Below, in pieces: positions 15,593 through 25,179 of a stretch of DNA of 64,000 nucleotides. Within the stretch, counting starts at the first letter, position 1. Each line of letters opens with the position of its first letter. The stretch is from Mucilaginibacter geliditolerans (GTDB taxonomy: Bacteria; Bacteroidota; Bacteroidia; Sphingobacteriales; Sphingobacteriaceae), in the NCBI RefSeq assembly GCF_014200495.1, contig NZ_JACHBY010000004.1, positions 124,001-188,000 of the forward strand, in the 5' to 3' direction. Made by a program: the position numbers and the translations under genes. The notes below the pieces were generated by a model, which ran no database searches, was not told the origin of the DNA, and saw nothing but the letters and a program-made list of their open reading frames with translations.

Positions 15593-18502
15593 ATGAAGCT
15601 GAACATAGACTACCAGGAAAAATTCCAGTCGAGGCATATAGCTCCTAATCAGGCTGATACTGCTCAAATGTTAAAGACCATCGGCGTTAATTCGCTTGAT
15701 GAATTGATAGATCAAACTGTGCCGGCGGGCATCAGGCTCAAAGCACCGCTGAATTTACCGGTTGCAAAAAGTGAGTTTGATTACCTGAATACGCTTAAAC
15801 AAACCGCGTCGAAAAACAAGGTATTCAAATCGTACATAGGTCAGGGTTATTATGATGTGATAGTACCCGGCGTAATACAGCGCAACATATTGGAGAACCC
15901 CGGATGGTATACCCAATACACCCCTTACCAGGCAGAGATAGCACAAGGCCGTTTACAGGCGCTGTTAAACTTCCAGACCATGGTCATCGACCTTACAGGA
16001 ATGGAAATTGCCAATGCATCACTACTGGATGAAGGCACCGCGGCTGCAGAGGCTATGTTTATGCAGTACAGCCTGCGTAAAAACCAAAATGCAAATACTT
16101 TCTTCGTTTCGCAGGAGCTTTTCCCGCAAACTATTGATATTTTAAAAACACGTTCTCAGCCTTACGGTATTGAACTGCAAATAGGCGACCACCGCACTGC
16201 TGAGCTAACCGACAATATGTTCGGCGCTATAGTGCAATATCCTGCCGGTGATGGCGAAGTTTATAACTATGCTGATTATGCTGCACAGGCACATGCAAAA
16301 GGCATTAAATTAACTGTTGTTGCCGACCTGATGAGCCTTGTTCTGTTAACCCCTCCGGGTGAATGGGGCGCTGATATAGTTGTTGGCACCAGTCAGCGTT
16401 TCGGCGTACCAATGGGCTTTGGCGGCCCGCACGCAGCATTTTTCGCTACTAAAGAGGAATACAAAAGATCTATCCCCGGCCGTATAATTGGTGTTACCAT
16501 TGATAGCGCAGGCGATTATGCCTTACGTATGGCCCTGCAAACCCGCGAGCAGCACATCCGCCGCGATAAAGCAACCTCAAATATTTGTACTGCACAGGCA
16601 TTACTGGCAATTATGGCTGGCATGTATGCCGTATACCACGGTCCGCAAGGCTTAAAACTGATAGCTGAAAGAATCCACGGCTTATCCGTTTTATTATCAG
16701 ATTCATTAACACAACTAGGCTACGAGCAGCTTAACGATACTTATTTTGATACCATTAAGTTTGACCTGGGCGTATTGGCCGGACCAATCCACGGCGAAGC
16801 GCTGAACAACGAAATGAACCTGCGCTATAATGGTTCGGTTGTTACTATTTCTGTTGATGAAACAACTTCGGTAGAGGATATTAAAACAATGGTTCGCTTC
16901 TTCGCCAAAGTAAAGGGCAAAACATTGAATGATGTAAGCTTTGACGATCTGAAAGCTAACGTTAACTCAATCATCCCTGCTGAACTGCAACGCACATCAG
17001 CTTACTTAGAACATAAATTATTCAACTCGCACCATTCAGAACATGAAATGCTGCGTTATATCAAATCGCTTGAGGCAAAAGACCTTTCGCTTTGCCACTC
17101 CATGATCGCTTTAGGTTCATGCACCATGAAACTTAACGCTACTACCGAAATGGTACCCGTTACCTGGGCGGAATTCAGCAAAATGCACCCTTTTGCACCG
17201 GTTGACCAAACCGGCGGCTACATGCAGCTATTTGATGAACTGAATAACTGGCTGAGCGAGATCACCGGCTTCGCGGCCATGAGCTTACAGCCAAACGCTG
17301 GCGCACAGGGCGAATATGCCGGCTTAATGGTTATCCGCGCTTATCATATCGATAGGGGCGAGGGCCATCGTAATATCGCTTTGATCCCATCATCGGCACA
17401 TGGCACCAACCCTGCATCAGCAGCTATGGCAGGTATGAAAATTGTTGTGGTTAAATGCGATGACAACGGCAACATTGACGTAGCCGACCTGAAGGCAAAA
17501 GCCGAGCAATATAAAAACGACCTGTCTTGTTTCATGGTTACCTACCCGTCAACACATGGTGTTTTCGAGGAGTCAATCATCGAGATCTGCGAGATCATCC
17601 ACCAAAATGGCGGTCAGGTTTATATGGATGGCGCTAACATGAACGCACAGGTTGGCCTAACCAGTCCGGCTAATATAGGTGCCGATGTTTGCCACTTAAA
17701 CCTGCATAAAACTTTCTGCATCCCGCACGGTGGTGGTGGCCCTGGTATGGGCCCAATTGGTGTAGCTAAACACCTGGTTCCGTTTTTACCGGGCCATGCT
17801 GTGGTTGATATCGACAAAGGAAAATCTATCCACGCCGTATCAGCAGCGCCTTGGGGTTCAGCATCTATATTGATTATATCACATGCTTACATAGCCATGA
17901 TGGGCGCCGACGGGTTAACCAACGCGACCCGTTACGCTATATTAAACGCCAACTACATTAAAGCCCGTTTGCACCACCATTACCCCGTATTATACACCGG
18001 CGTACATGGTCGCTGTGCGCATGAGATGATATTGGATTGCCGCTCATTCAAACCTTTTGGTATCGAGGTTACTGATATTGCCAAACGCTTAATGGATTAT
18101 GGTTTCCACGCGCCAACAGTATCCTTCCCGGTTGCGGGCACGGTAATGGTTGAGCCAACAGAATCAGAACCAAAACATGAGCTCGACCGCTTTTGTGATG
18201 CCATGATAGCCATCCGCCACGAAATTGATGCTGTTGAAAAAGGCTTATCCGACAAAACAGATAACCCCTTAAAAAATGCGCCGCACACGGCCGCTGTAAT
18301 TACAGCTAATGAGTGGGAACACCCATATAGCCGTCAAAAAGCAGCTTATCCGCTGCCATATGTAGCAGCTTACAAGTTTTGGCCATCAGTTGGCCGCGTT
18401 AACGACACTTATGGCGATAGAACGCTGATCTGCTCATGCCCGCCATTAACGGATTATGAGTTTGAAGAAAGCGAAGTAACTACTCCCGAATACGGAACGT
18501 GA
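15593..18502 (+). CDS. gcvP: Glycine dehydrogenase (decarboxylating), P-protein
   Basis: 969-aa PLP-dependent P-protein of the glycine cleavage system, which decarboxylates glycine and loads the aminomethyl group onto lipoylated H-protein. Both homologous halves are fused in one chain, as in the alpha2 type. The PLP lysine is in [20 protein letters not shown] (K706), with the glycine-rich loop following. [11 protein letters not shown] and [15 protein letters not shown] are also typical. The start was placed at [11 protein letters not shown] because family proteins begin there and a -7 element overlaps the upstream in-frame ATG (15557). Other gcv genes are not adjacent. Confidence 0.97.
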   Translation: MKLNIDYQEKFQSRHIAPNQADTAQMLKTIGVNSLDELIDQTVPAGIRLKAPLNLPVAKSEFDYLNTLKQTASKNKVFKSYIGQGYYDVIVPGVIQRNILENPGWYTQYTPYQAEIAQGRLQALLNFQTMVIDLTGMEIANASLLDEGTAAAEAMFMQYSLRKNQNANTFFVSQELFPQTIDILKTRSQPYGIELQIGDHRTAELTDNMFGAIVQYPAGDGEVYNYADYAAQAHAKGIKLTVVADLMSLVLLTPPGEWGADIVVGTSQRFGVPMGFGGPHAAFFATKEEYKRSIPGRIIGVTIDSAGDYALRMALQTREQHIRRDKATSNICTAQALLAIMAGMYAVYHGPQGLKLIAERIHGLSVLLSDSLTQLGYEQLNDTYFDTIKFDLGVLAGPIHGEALNNEMNLRYNGSVVTISVDETTSVEDIKTMVRFFAKVKGKTLNDVSFDDLKANVNSIIPAELQRTSAYLEHKLFNSHHSEHEMLRYIKSLEAKDLSLCHSMIALGSCTMKLNATTEMVPVTWAEFSKMHPFAPVDQTGGYMQLFDELNNWLSEITGFAAMSLQPNAGAQGEYAGLMVIRAYHIDRGEGHRNIALIPSSAHGTNPASAAMAGMKIVVVKCDDNGNIDVADLKAKAEQYKNDLSCFMVTYPSTHGVFEESIIEICEIIHQNGGQVYMDGANMNAQVGLTSPANIGADVCHLNLHKTFCIPHGGGGPGMGPIGVAKHLVPFLPGHAVVDIDKGKSIHAVSAAPWGSASILIISHAYIAMMGADGLTNATRYAILNANYIKARLHHHYPVLYTGVHGRCAHEMILDCRSFKPFGIEVTDIAKRLMDYGFHAPTVSFPVAGTVMVEPTESEPKHELDRFCDAMIAIRHEIDAVEKGLSDKTDNPLKNAPHTAAVITANEWEHPYSRQKAAYPLPYVAAYKFWPSVGRVNDTYGDRTLICSCPPLTDYEFEESEVTTPEYGT

Positions 18503-18509
18503 TAAATGA

Positions 18510-18557
18510 GCGGAGTACAGGTATGTAAATGCATTTATTTGTATACCTATACTCCGC
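18510..18557 (+). terminator. Stem-loop after gcvP
   Basis: GCGGAGTACAGGTA and TACCTATACTCCGC pair with one mismatch around a 20-nt loop, starting 8 bp after the gcvP stop. There is no proper T-tract, so it may be an mRNA-stabilising or Rho-assisted end. Confidence 0.5.
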
Positions 18558-18560
18558 AAT

Positions 18561-18634
18561 TGTCATCCTGAGGAACGAAGGATCTTTTAAGCAGTTAACA
18601 TGCGGAAAGATTCTTCACTCCGTTCAGCATGACA
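18561..18634. repeat. Family A dispersed inverted repeat
   Basis: TGTCATCCTGAGGAACGAAG to TTCACTCCGTTCAGCATGACA, 74 bp. The rest of the gene-free stretch 18635-18886 is AT-rich and probably contains the promoter of the response regulator gene; I could not assign a clear -7 element. Confidence 0.75.
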
Positions 18635-18886
18635 GAAAATAAGGCCAACCAAAACAGCGTTAAATATGCGCGGTCTTTTAGCCCAAAACCGGACCAGTGT
18701 AATTTTATAATTAAGGGTTTTCAGGCTTGAAAAAACACGATTTTCACTCCCCTAACAGATAACTTATTAATTAAATATTTTTACACTATCTTTATACTGG
18801 CTATTAATAAATCTTTTTTTCTAAAACTTTTAGGAATATAACTTTTATTTTAGAGCACCGTATAAAGGATACGAATACCTATACAA

Positions 18887-19306
18887 ATGAATAGTAATAA
18901 CCGGGACATTAGCATTTTGTTGGTTGACGACGATGAGATAAACAATTTCATCTCCATTAAACTAATAAAAAAAGCTTTATTGTCTACCGAAATTGTGGCT
19001 TGCTTAAATGGAAAATTTGCCATTGAGCAGCTTATTGAGATGCAGAAGAAAGGCTTAGATAAGTTGCCGGATTATATTCTACTCGATATAAATATGCCCA
19101 TCATGAATGGTTGGGAGTTTTTAGATGAATATGTACGCTTAAATATCGACCCATTAGGTAAAACCAAGATATTTATCATTTCCTCATCCGTTTTCAGTAA
19201 TGATATTAATAAAGCACGGTCGTACCCGCTGGTAAAAAGCTTTATCTCCAAACCACTGAGTGTTGAGAAGATCAGGGAAATGTTCGAAATTGCGAACCAG
19301 GCTTAA
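18887..19306 (+). CDS. Single-domain response regulator (CheY-like receiver)
   Basis: 139-aa stand-alone receiver domain. The acidic pocket is in LLVDDDEINNF (D14-D16), the phospho-acceptor Asp is D67 in YILLDINMP, the Ser/Thr switch is in IFIISSSVF, and the conserved Lys is K122 in SFISKPLS. There is no output domain, so it must act through protein contacts, usually as an intermediate in a phosphorelay with a hybrid kinase. No kinase is adjacent. Its stop overlaps the stop of the convergent MBL gene within the tetranucleotide TTAA. Confidence 0.93.
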   Translation: MNSNNRDISILLVDDDEINNFISIKLIKKALLSTEIVACLNGKFAIEQLIEMQKKGLDKLPDYILLDINMPIMNGWEFLDEYVRLNIDPLGKTKIFIISSSVFSNDINKARSYPLVKSFISKPLSVEKIREMFEIANQA

Positions 19307-20073
19307 GCGGGGATAACGCTAAAGTGCTCATCAGTATAAGTTACCTTTCCTACCGCTATCGACTTTGCATGGTAAAACAAACAAGTCCAGTCGTCTGCCG
19401 CAGCTTTTTCCCCGTACTCCTGCCTTAATTGCATGGCTTTATGGCCGTCATAATCATATTTAGCTACAAAACGCCTTAATAATTGTTCCGGCTCCGGCAG
19501 TTCATCGCCACCAAAAAAGCATTTTTCACCTTTATCCTCAATCAAAAAAACCTGGTGATACGGACAGTGGCCGCCCGACAGCTCGTAGGTAATGCCTGCT
19601 TTTAATTCACCCGATTCCTCAACCAATGTAAGATCGATTGTACCCTGCAGCGCCTCAAAAATTTCCTTATGATAGGATGATGATTTGCCCGACAAGCCAA
19701 ACTCCCACTCACCCTTTTGCACCACATGCGTAGCATGCGGAAAGCTAGGTACCAGTTTACCATTACGCTCCACCACCAAACCACCAGAATGGTCGTAATG
19801 CAGGTGCGACATCAAAACCAGCCTTACCTCATCGGGGTCGAAGCCCGCGTTGCGGATATGCTGGTGAAGATATAATTCATCGCGGGTATCCTTATAACCA
19901 AGCCCGGTATCAAATAATATCAGATCGGTATCGGTTTTAACCAAAAAGGGGTTAACATGTATAAACAATGATCCCGGCCTGTCCTTAGCATTATCAGTTT
20001 GCGGGTTAAAAGGAACAAATTTTTTAGAAGCATCTACTGAATATGATCCCTCACCTAGCGCGAAAATCTCCAT
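19303..20073 (-). CDS. MBL-fold hydrolase (lactonase/YtnP-like)
   Basis: 256-aa metallo-beta-lactamase-fold protein with the dinuclear metal motif MSHLHYDHSGGL (about residue 108), LSGGHCPYHQVF as the next His, and FFGGDELPEPEQ with the bridging Asp. The order and spacing fit the AHL-lactonase/YtnP/AttM group, so a lactone or ester substrate is plausible but not shown. There is no signal peptide. It is convergent with the response regulator, overlapping it by 4 bp at the stop codons, so it probably belongs to a separate transcript from a promoter upstream of 20073. Confidence 0.88.
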   Translation of the reverse strand: MEIFALGEGSYSVDASKKFVPFNPQTDNAKDRPGSLFIHVNPFLVKTDTDLILFDTGLGYKDTRDELYLHQHIRNAGFDPDEVRLVLMSHLHYDHSGGLVVERNGKLVPSFPHATHVVQKGEWEFGLSGKSSSYHKEIFEALQGTIDLTLVEESGELKAGITYELSGGHCPYHQVFLIEDKGEKCFFGGDELPEPEQLLRRFVAKYDYDGHKAMQLRQEYGEKAAADDWTCLFYHAKSIAVGKVTYTDEHFSVIPA

Positions 20074-20110
20074 TACTTATTATATAATTAATACATCATT
20101 ATCATTTCTT

Positions 20111-20486
20111 ACCCTCTTTCCCGCTTGCGGGAGAGAGGGTGGTCGAGCGCAGCAAAGACCGGGTGAGTCGGCGGAGCGCGTTGAAGCTACCTACACCATA
20201 GTTCCCCTCTTGAGAGGGGTTAGGGGTGTGTTGTACGTTTGCATTTGGGCGTTGCCTGCGGCCCGGGCTGTACGCTCATACTGCACAGGCCTTAATCACG
20301 GCCTGCACTGAGGCCCTCGATTGGCCGGTATCCGCTGCCATCCCTAACGCATTTACCCCCTCCGTCTCCTTCGTCGACACCTCCCCCTAAGTTTAGGAGG
20401 AGACCGGGTGAGGTAAAACGCGCTCCGTTAACTCACCCCGACATCGTTTTACTCGTCGACCCTCTCTGCCGCAAGCGGCAAAGAGG
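20111..20486. repeat. Family B MITE-like element, full copy
   Basis: 376 bp bounded by inverted arms of about 65 bp: ACCCTCTTTCCCGCTTGCGG...ACCGGGTGAGTCGGCG, and CTCACCCCGACATCGTTTTA...GCCGCAAGCGGCAAAGAGG. The centre carries a CCCCTCTTGAGAGGGG hairpin with TTAGGGGTGTG and the GC-rich core GCCTGCGGCCCGGGCTGTAC...GGCCGGTATCCGCTGCC. There is no reading frame for a transposase. Core segments recur at 11754, 27141 and 43153. It fills most of the 501-bp gap 20074-20574. Confidence 0.75.
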
Positions 20487-20505
20487 ATTAAAAACAACAT
20501 TAAAT

Positions 20506-20541
20506 CATCTGCACATTTGCACACCCGCACATCTGCACATT
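20506..20541. repeat. Class D word repeat, single arm (GCACAT word)
   Basis: CATCTGCACATTTGCACACC then CGCACATCTGCACAT reiterates an 8-nt CACATYTG-type word four times just upstream of recJ. No inverted partner arm is present. The same word builds a two-armed structure at 46384-46586. Confidence 0.6.
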
Positions 20542-20574
20542 TTCTTATCTTTACTGTTTAATAAGCACAAAGAT

Positions 20575-22272
20575 ATGCAAAAACGGTGGGCGATACGGGA
20601 AAATACGGATGAAGAAGCGATAAGCAATTTAGCCGCCGAATTAGCTATCAACCCCGTTTTAAGTAAACTGCTGGTACAAAGGGGCATTGATAATTTTGAG
20701 GATGCCCGTTACTTCTTCCGCCCCGACCATCGCCACCTACACGATCCTTTCCTGATGAAGGATATGGACAAGGCTATTGAACGCATTGAGGAAGCCATAA
20801 AAACCAACGAAAAGATCCTGGTTTATGGTGATTACGACGTGGATGGCACTACGGCGGTATCGGTAGTATATGGTTTCTTTAAAAAATATCACCGCCACCT
20901 AGAGTATTATATCCCCGACCGCTATAAGGAAGGCTATGGCATATCCACACAAGGGATCGACTATGCTGCAGAGCATGAATTTTCACTGATAATAGCATTG
21001 GATTGCGGTATAAAATCGGTTGATAAAATAGCTTATGCCAATGAGCTAGGCGTTGATTTTATTATCTGCGACCACCATACGCCTGGCGATGATTTGCCGG
21101 ATGCCGTTGCGGTGCTCGACCCTAAGCGTGCTGATTGCGAATACCCTTATAAAGAACTATCCGGCTGCGGTATTGGGTTTAAACTGATCCAGGCTTTTGC
21201 CGAACGGAATAATATCTCATTTGAAGAAGTAAGCTGTTATTTCGACCTGGTGGCCATCAGTATTGCCTGCGATATTGTGCATATCACAGGCGAGAACCGG
21301 GTACTGGCTTATTACGGCTTATACAAACTGAATAACAACCCCTGCATCGGTGTAAAAACACTGATGGAAGTGGCAGGCAGAACCAGTAACTACAGCATAG
21401 CCGATATTGTTTTCCTGCTCGGCCCGCGCATAAACGCCGCCGGCCGTATTGATGACGCCAAACACGCCGTTGAATTGCTGATTGCCTGTAATGAAGATAG
21501 CGCCAAAATAAAAGGCGACCTCATCAATATAAAAAACACCGAACGCAAAGGGCATGATCTTTCTATAACAGATGAAGCGCTCAGCATGATCGATAACGAT
21601 GCGATATTGATCGGCCGTAAATCAACCGTGGTATTTAATGAGAACTGGCACAAAGGCGTTATAGGTATTGTAGCCTCGCGCCTTACCGAAAAATATTACC
21701 GCCCAACCGTAGTGCTCACCCGCTCTAACGGGCATGTGGCTGGTTCGGCACGCTCAGTTGTGGGTTACGACCTTTACGAAGCCTTGTGTGGCTGCAGCGA
21801 CCTGCTTATCCAGTTCGGCGGACATAAATATGCAGCAGGATTAACCATGGCTCCTGAAAACGTGGAAGCCTTCATTAACCGGTTTGAGGAAGTGGTTAGC
21901 TCTACCATTACCGATGAGCAACTGGTACAACAGATATTAATAGATGCCGAACTGCATTTAACAGATATAGAATCGAAGTTTTTCCGCATCCTACACCAAT
22001 TCTCGCCGTTTGGGCCCGAGAATATGTCGCCGGTGTTCATCAGCAAAAATGTGTATGTTAGCGGCAACGCGGGGCTGGTAGGTAGCAATCACATCAAGAT
22101 GACCGTGATGCAACCCGGCTCGGCTATGTTTGATTGTATAGCCTTTAACCATGGCGAATACCTGAACAAAATAAAAAAAGATACCCCTTTTGATATTTGT
22201 TATAGCATTGAAGAAAATATTTGGCGGGATAAACGTTCTATACAATTAAATATTAAAGGAATAAGGATGTAA
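20575..22272 (+). CDS. recJ: Single-stranded-DNA-specific 5'-3' exonuclease
   Basis: 565-aa RecJ of the DHH phosphoesterase superfamily, acting in RecF-pathway recombination, base excision and mismatch repair. Motif I is LVYGDYDVDGTTAVS, the DHH motif is in IICDHHTPGDDLPDAVAVLDP, and the DHHA1 region carries GPRINAAGRIDDA, GVIGIVASRL and a C-terminal QFGGHKYAAGLTM. The OB-fold tail is present. Length is normal. It is followed on the same strand by lptB, then GH3, with a class D hairpin in the recJ-lptB gap. Confidence 0.97.
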   Translation: MQKRWAIRENTDEEAISNLAAELAINPVLSKLLVQRGIDNFEDARYFFRPDHRHLHDPFLMKDMDKAIERIEEAIKTNEKILVYGDYDVDGTTAVSVVYGFFKKYHRHLEYYIPDRYKEGYGISTQGIDYAAEHEFSLIIALDCGIKSVDKIAYANELGVDFIICDHHTPGDDLPDAVAVLDPKRADCEYPYKELSGCGIGFKLIQAFAERNNISFEEVSCYFDLVAISIACDIVHITGENRVLAYYGLYKLNNNPCIGVKTLMEVAGRTSNYSIADIVFLLGPRINAAGRIDDAKHAVELLIACNEDSAKIKGDLINIKNTERKGHDLSITDEALSMIDNDAILIGRKSTVVFNENWHKGVIGIVASRLTEKYYRPTVVLTRSNGHVAGSARSVVGYDLYEALCGCSDLLIQFGGHKYAAGLTMAPENVEAFINRFEEVVSSTITDEQLVQQILIDAELHLTDIESKFFRILHQFSPFGPENMSPVFISKNVYVSGNAGLVGSNHIKMTVMQPGSAMFDCIAFNHGEYLNKIKKDTPFDICYSIEENIWRDKRSIQLNIKGIRM

Positions 22273-22273
22273 A

Positions 22274-22365
22274 TCAAAAGTCAAAATTAAAAAGTCAAAA
22301 ACTATTGCGCGCGTATACCTTGCAATTGTTGAGCTTTTTTGAATTTTGACTTTTCACTTTTGAAT
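22274..22365. repeat. Class D word hairpin (AGTCAAAA word)
   Basis: Left arm TCAAAAGTCAAAATTAAAAA then GTCAAAAACT; right arm (22335-22365) TTTTTTGAATTTTGACTTTT then CACTTTTGAATT. Both arms reiterate an AGTCAAAA-type word and are complementary with small mismatches. It spans almost the whole gap between the co-directional recJ and lptB and ends 3 bp before the lptB ATG. Confidence 0.65.
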
Positions 22366-22368
22366 TAA

Positions 22369-23109
22369 ATGAATTTACGGGCAGATAATTTATTAAAGAA
22401 ATATAAACAGCGTACGGTTGTAAATGATGTATCATTCAACGTATCGCAGGGCGAGATAGTTGGTTTGCTTGGACCAAATGGCGCCGGGAAAACCACCTCA
22501 TTTTACATGATTGTAGGTCTGATAAAACCTAACGAAGGCACTATCCATTTAGATGATCAGGACATTACCGGCGACCCAATGTACCGCCGCGCGCAAAAAG
22601 GTATCGGCTATTTAGCACAGGAAGCGTCGGTTTTCCGCAAGCTATCTGTTGAAGACAACATAAAAGCGGTGCTTGAAATGGGCAAAATGCCTAAAGAGCG
22701 CCAGCGCGATAAACTGGAAGAACTGATAGACGAGTTCAGCTTGCATAAAGTGCGCAAAAACCGTGGCGACCTGCTCTCTGGTGGCGAGCGCCGCCGTACC
22801 GAAATTGCCCGTGCCCTTGCTGCCGAACCTAATTTTATCTTATTGGATGAGCCCTTTGCCGGGGTCGATCCGATAGCGGTAGAAGAGATCCAGGCCATGG
22901 TTTACAAGCTGAAACACCGCAACATCGGCATCCTCATCACCGACCACAACGTGCAGGAAACATTATCCATTACTGACCGTGCCTACCTGCTTTTTGAGGG
23001 TAAAATCTTAGAATCGGGCGTACCCGAAATATTGGCTGCTAATGAAATGGTAAGAAAAGTTTATCTTGGTGCAAACTTTGTATTAAAAAGAAAAACGTTC
23101 GCTATATAA
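22369..23109 (+). CDS. lptB: LPS export ABC transporter ATPase
   Basis: 246-aa cytoplasmic ATPase of the LptB2FGC complex that drives lipopolysaccharide from the inner membrane through the periplasmic bridge. Walker [12 protein letters not shown]-loop [18 protein letters not shown], signature [16 protein letters not shown], Walker [21 protein letters not shown] and the H-loop in [12 protein letters not shown] are all present, and the [11 protein letters not shown] form is diagnostic for LptB. Seven bp separate it from the GH3 gene downstream, so the two are co-transcribed. The permease partners are not in the window. Confidence 0.96.
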   Translation: MNLRADNLLKKYKQRTVVNDVSFNVSQGEIVGLLGPNGAGKTTSFYMIVGLIKPNEGTIHLDDQDITGDPMYRRAQKGIGYLAQEASVFRKLSVEDNIKAVLEMGKMPKERQRDKLEELIDEFSLHKVRKNRGDLLSGGERRRTEIARALAAEPNFILLDEPFAGVDPIAVEEIQAMVYKLKHRNIGILITDHNVQETLSITDRAYLLFEGKILESGVPEILAANEMVRKVYLGANFVLKRKTFAI

Positions 23110-23115
23110 CAGCCT

Positions 23116-24636
23116 ATGGCAATTTTTAACTCTGTTTTTACCTGGTTCATGAAAAAGCGTATCCACCAGATAGAGCTTTTTATGAAATACCCCAACGAGG
23201 TACAGGAGGAATGGTTTGAGCAATTGATATCAGGCGCAGAGCAAACGGAGTGGGGCAAGCTGTACCAGTATAAAAGCATCAGCACGCTTAGTCAGTTTAA
23301 GCAGCGTGTACCCATCCAAAATTACGATACGCTAAAACCCTACATTGAGCGCATGCTCAAAGGCGAGCAGAATGTGCTCTGGCATTCAGGTATCAGGTGG
23401 TTCGCCAAATCATCGGGCACAACCAGCGATAGGAGCAAATTCATCCCCGTAAGCGAGGAATCATTAGAGGAATGCCACTTAAAGGGCGGTAAGGATATGC
23501 TTACCCTCTATTTTAACAACTGCCCCAATGCCCGCATCTTTACCGGCAAAAGCTTAACGCTGGGTGGCAGCAATCAGGTAAACCAATTGCACCCCGATGC
23601 TTCTTTTGGCGATCTTTCGGCAGTGATCATGAAAAACCTGCCTTTATGGGCGGAGTTTTACCGTACGCCGCATTTGGATATCGCGCTAATAGAGGATTTT
23701 GAGGAAAAGATAGAGAAAATGGCGCAGGCCACTATTGATGTTAATGTAACAAGCCTTAGCGGTGTACCTACCTGGAACCTGCTGCTGTTTAAACGCATCC
23801 TTGAGATCACCGGTAAAAACAACCTGCTGGAAGTTTGGCCCAACCTCGAGCTTTATTTCCATGGCGCGGTAAACTTTACGCCATACCGCGAGCAGTTCAG
23901 AAAGTTGATCCCTAATGATGACATGTACTACCTGGAAACCTATAATGCCTCCGAAGGCTTTTTTGGCATACAGGATAGCTTCGACTCCGGCGATATGCTG
24001 CTCATGCTGGATTATGGCATCTTCTACGAGTTTTTGCCGCTGGAACACCTGAATGACGATAATCCCAAAACGCTAACGCTGGATGAGGTGGCGCTTGATA
24101 AAAACTACGCGCTCATCATCAGCACTAATGCCGGGCTGTGGCGATACATGATAGGGGATACTGTTCGCTTTACCTCGCTCGCGCCATACCGCATACAGAT
24201 AACCGGCCGCACCAAACACTTCATCAATGCCTTTGGCGAGGAGCTCATCATTGATAACGCTGAACGTGCTTTAGCCGAAGCCTGCAGCCAAACCGGGGCT
24301 ATCATCCGTGATTACACCGCTGCCCCCGTATATTTTAATGGCAATGAATGCGGCGCCCATGAATGGGTAATTGAGTTTGAACAAAAACCCGCCGAGTTTG
24401 AGCGCTTTGTTGACCTGCTCGATGAAACTCTGCGCCGCATCAACTCCGATTATGATGCCAAGCGCTTTAAGGACATGGCCCTGCGCCGCCCTATAGTGCG
24501 CAAAGCTCCACAAGGCACCTTCTTTAACTGGCTCAGGGAACGCGGCAAGTTGGGTGGCCAAAACAAAGTACCCCGCCTGGCCAATAACCGCGAGTATATG
24601 GATAGCATTTTGAAAATGATGGAATTGGTGGGCTAA
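23116..24636 (+). CDS. GH3-family acyl-acid amido synthetase-like protein
   Basis: 506-aa member of the GH3 family, named from plant auxin-amino acid conjugating enzymes and part of the adenylate-forming superfamily. ATP-binding features are visible: FAKSSGTTSDRSKFIPVS (P-loop-like), YLETYNASEGFFGIQD (the YxAxE-type motif), and GLWRYMIGDTVRF followed by ITGRTKHFINAFGEELI. The bacterial function is unknown. In Bacteroidota this gene is often beside lptB, as here with a 7-bp gap, which suggests an envelope or lipid role, but that is inference. Confidence 0.9.
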   Translation: MAIFNSVFTWFMKKRIHQIELFMKYPNEVQEEWFEQLISGAEQTEWGKLYQYKSISTLSQFKQRVPIQNYDTLKPYIERMLKGEQNVLWHSGIRWFAKSSGTTSDRSKFIPVSEESLEECHLKGGKDMLTLYFNNCPNARIFTGKSLTLGGSNQVNQLHPDASFGDLSAVIMKNLPLWAEFYRTPHLDIALIEDFEEKIEKMAQATIDVNVTSLSGVPTWNLLLFKRILEITGKNNLLEVWPNLELYFHGAVNFTPYREQFRKLIPNDDMYYLETYNASEGFFGIQDSFDSGDMLLMLDYGIFYEFLPLEHLNDDNPKTLTLDEVALDKNYALIISTNAGLWRYMIGDTVRFTSLAPYRIQITGRTKHFINAFGEELIIDNAERALAEACSQTGAIIRDYTAAPVYFNGNECGAHEWVIEFEQKPAEFERFVDLLDETLRRINSDYDAKRFKDMALRRPIVRKAPQGTFFNWLRERGKLGGQNKVPRLANNREYMDSILKMMELVG

Positions 24637-24651
24637 TCTTTCTTCTTCCAT

Positions 24652-24732
24652 TGTCATGCTGAGGTACGAAGCATCTATTATATTAAGCGGACATGAACGC
24701 GGATAGGTCCTTCGCTATCGTTCAGGATGACA
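24652..24732. repeat. Family A dispersed inverted repeat
   Basis: TGTCATGCTGAGGTACGAAG to CCTTCGCTATCGTTCAGGATGACA, 81 bp. The preceding TAATCTTTCTTC is also duplicated before the second copy at 24981, so about 100 bp are directly repeated 329 bp apart. Confidence 0.8.
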
Positions 24733-24758
24733 ATGCGTTTTAAAGCAAAAACCTCCCC

Positions 24759-24954
24759 AATGGCGCAAGTCTTGTGTGTGAAATGCCTTGCGCGACAGCA
24801 GACTTGTGCCTGCTTGATATTTCAAAAAGCACAAGTCTGCCGTCAATGGCGCAAGTCTTGTGCCTGAAATGCCTTGCGCGACAGCTGACTTGTGACCGTT
24901 CAATATCCAAAAGCACAAGTCTACTTCGCTTAACCCAACACACAAGACTTGCGC
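24759..24954. repeat. Two tandem 86-bp repeats plus an inverted fragment
   Basis: Copies 24759-24844 and 24845-24930 each begin AATGGCGCAAGTCTTGTG and contain TGAAATGCCTTGCGCGACAG and a GACTTGTG...CACAAGTC-type hairpin. At 24938-24954 ACACACAAGACTTGCGC is the exact inverse of the start of copy 1. The unit is unlike families A-C elsewhere in the window. The gene-free stretch 24637-25178 consists of this, two family A copies and the pfkA terminator. Confidence 0.75.
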
Positions 24955-24980
24955 TAAATGCGGATAATCTTTCTTCCCAT

Positions 24981-25060
24981 TGTCATGCTGAGGCACGAAG
25001 CATCTATTATACAAGCGGTATAAAACGCGAACAGATCCTTCGCTATCGCTCAGGATGACA
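24981..25060. repeat. Family A dispersed inverted repeat (second copy in the gap)
   Basis: TGTCATGCTGAGGCACGAAG to CCTTCGCTATCGCTCAGGATGACA, 80 bp, same orientation as the copy at 24652 and preceded by the same TAATCTTTCTTC word. Confidence 0.8.
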
Positions 25061-25065
25061 GTAAA

Positions 25066-25106
25066 CAAAAAAACCTCGTTTCATACTATCTCAGCATGTA
25101 ACGAGG
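25066..25106 (-). terminator. Rho-independent terminator of pfkA
   Basis: Read on the minus strand, CCTCGTT (25106-25100) and AACGAGG (25080-25074) form a stem around a 19-nt loop followed by a run of seven T. It lies about 70 bp beyond the pfkA stop. Confidence 0.75.
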
Positions 25107-25147
25107 CCTCATTTCCGCCAGCCAGCGGATCTTAATAATTTTATAAA

Positions 25148-25179
25148 TCCGAAATTCCGAATTCCGAATTCCGAAATTC
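25148..25179. repeat. Short word repeat CCGAATT at pfkA 3' end
   Basis: ATCCGAAATTCCGAATTCCG then AATTCCGAAATTC is a 7-8-nt CCGAATT tandem, self-complementary through its GAATTC centres. It abuts the pfkA stop codon. It may be a minimal form of class D. Confidence 0.55.

Noticed and set aside
24759..24954. CRISPR-like tandem repeat
   Set aside because: Only two 86-bp direct copies without variable spacers, and no cas gene in the window.
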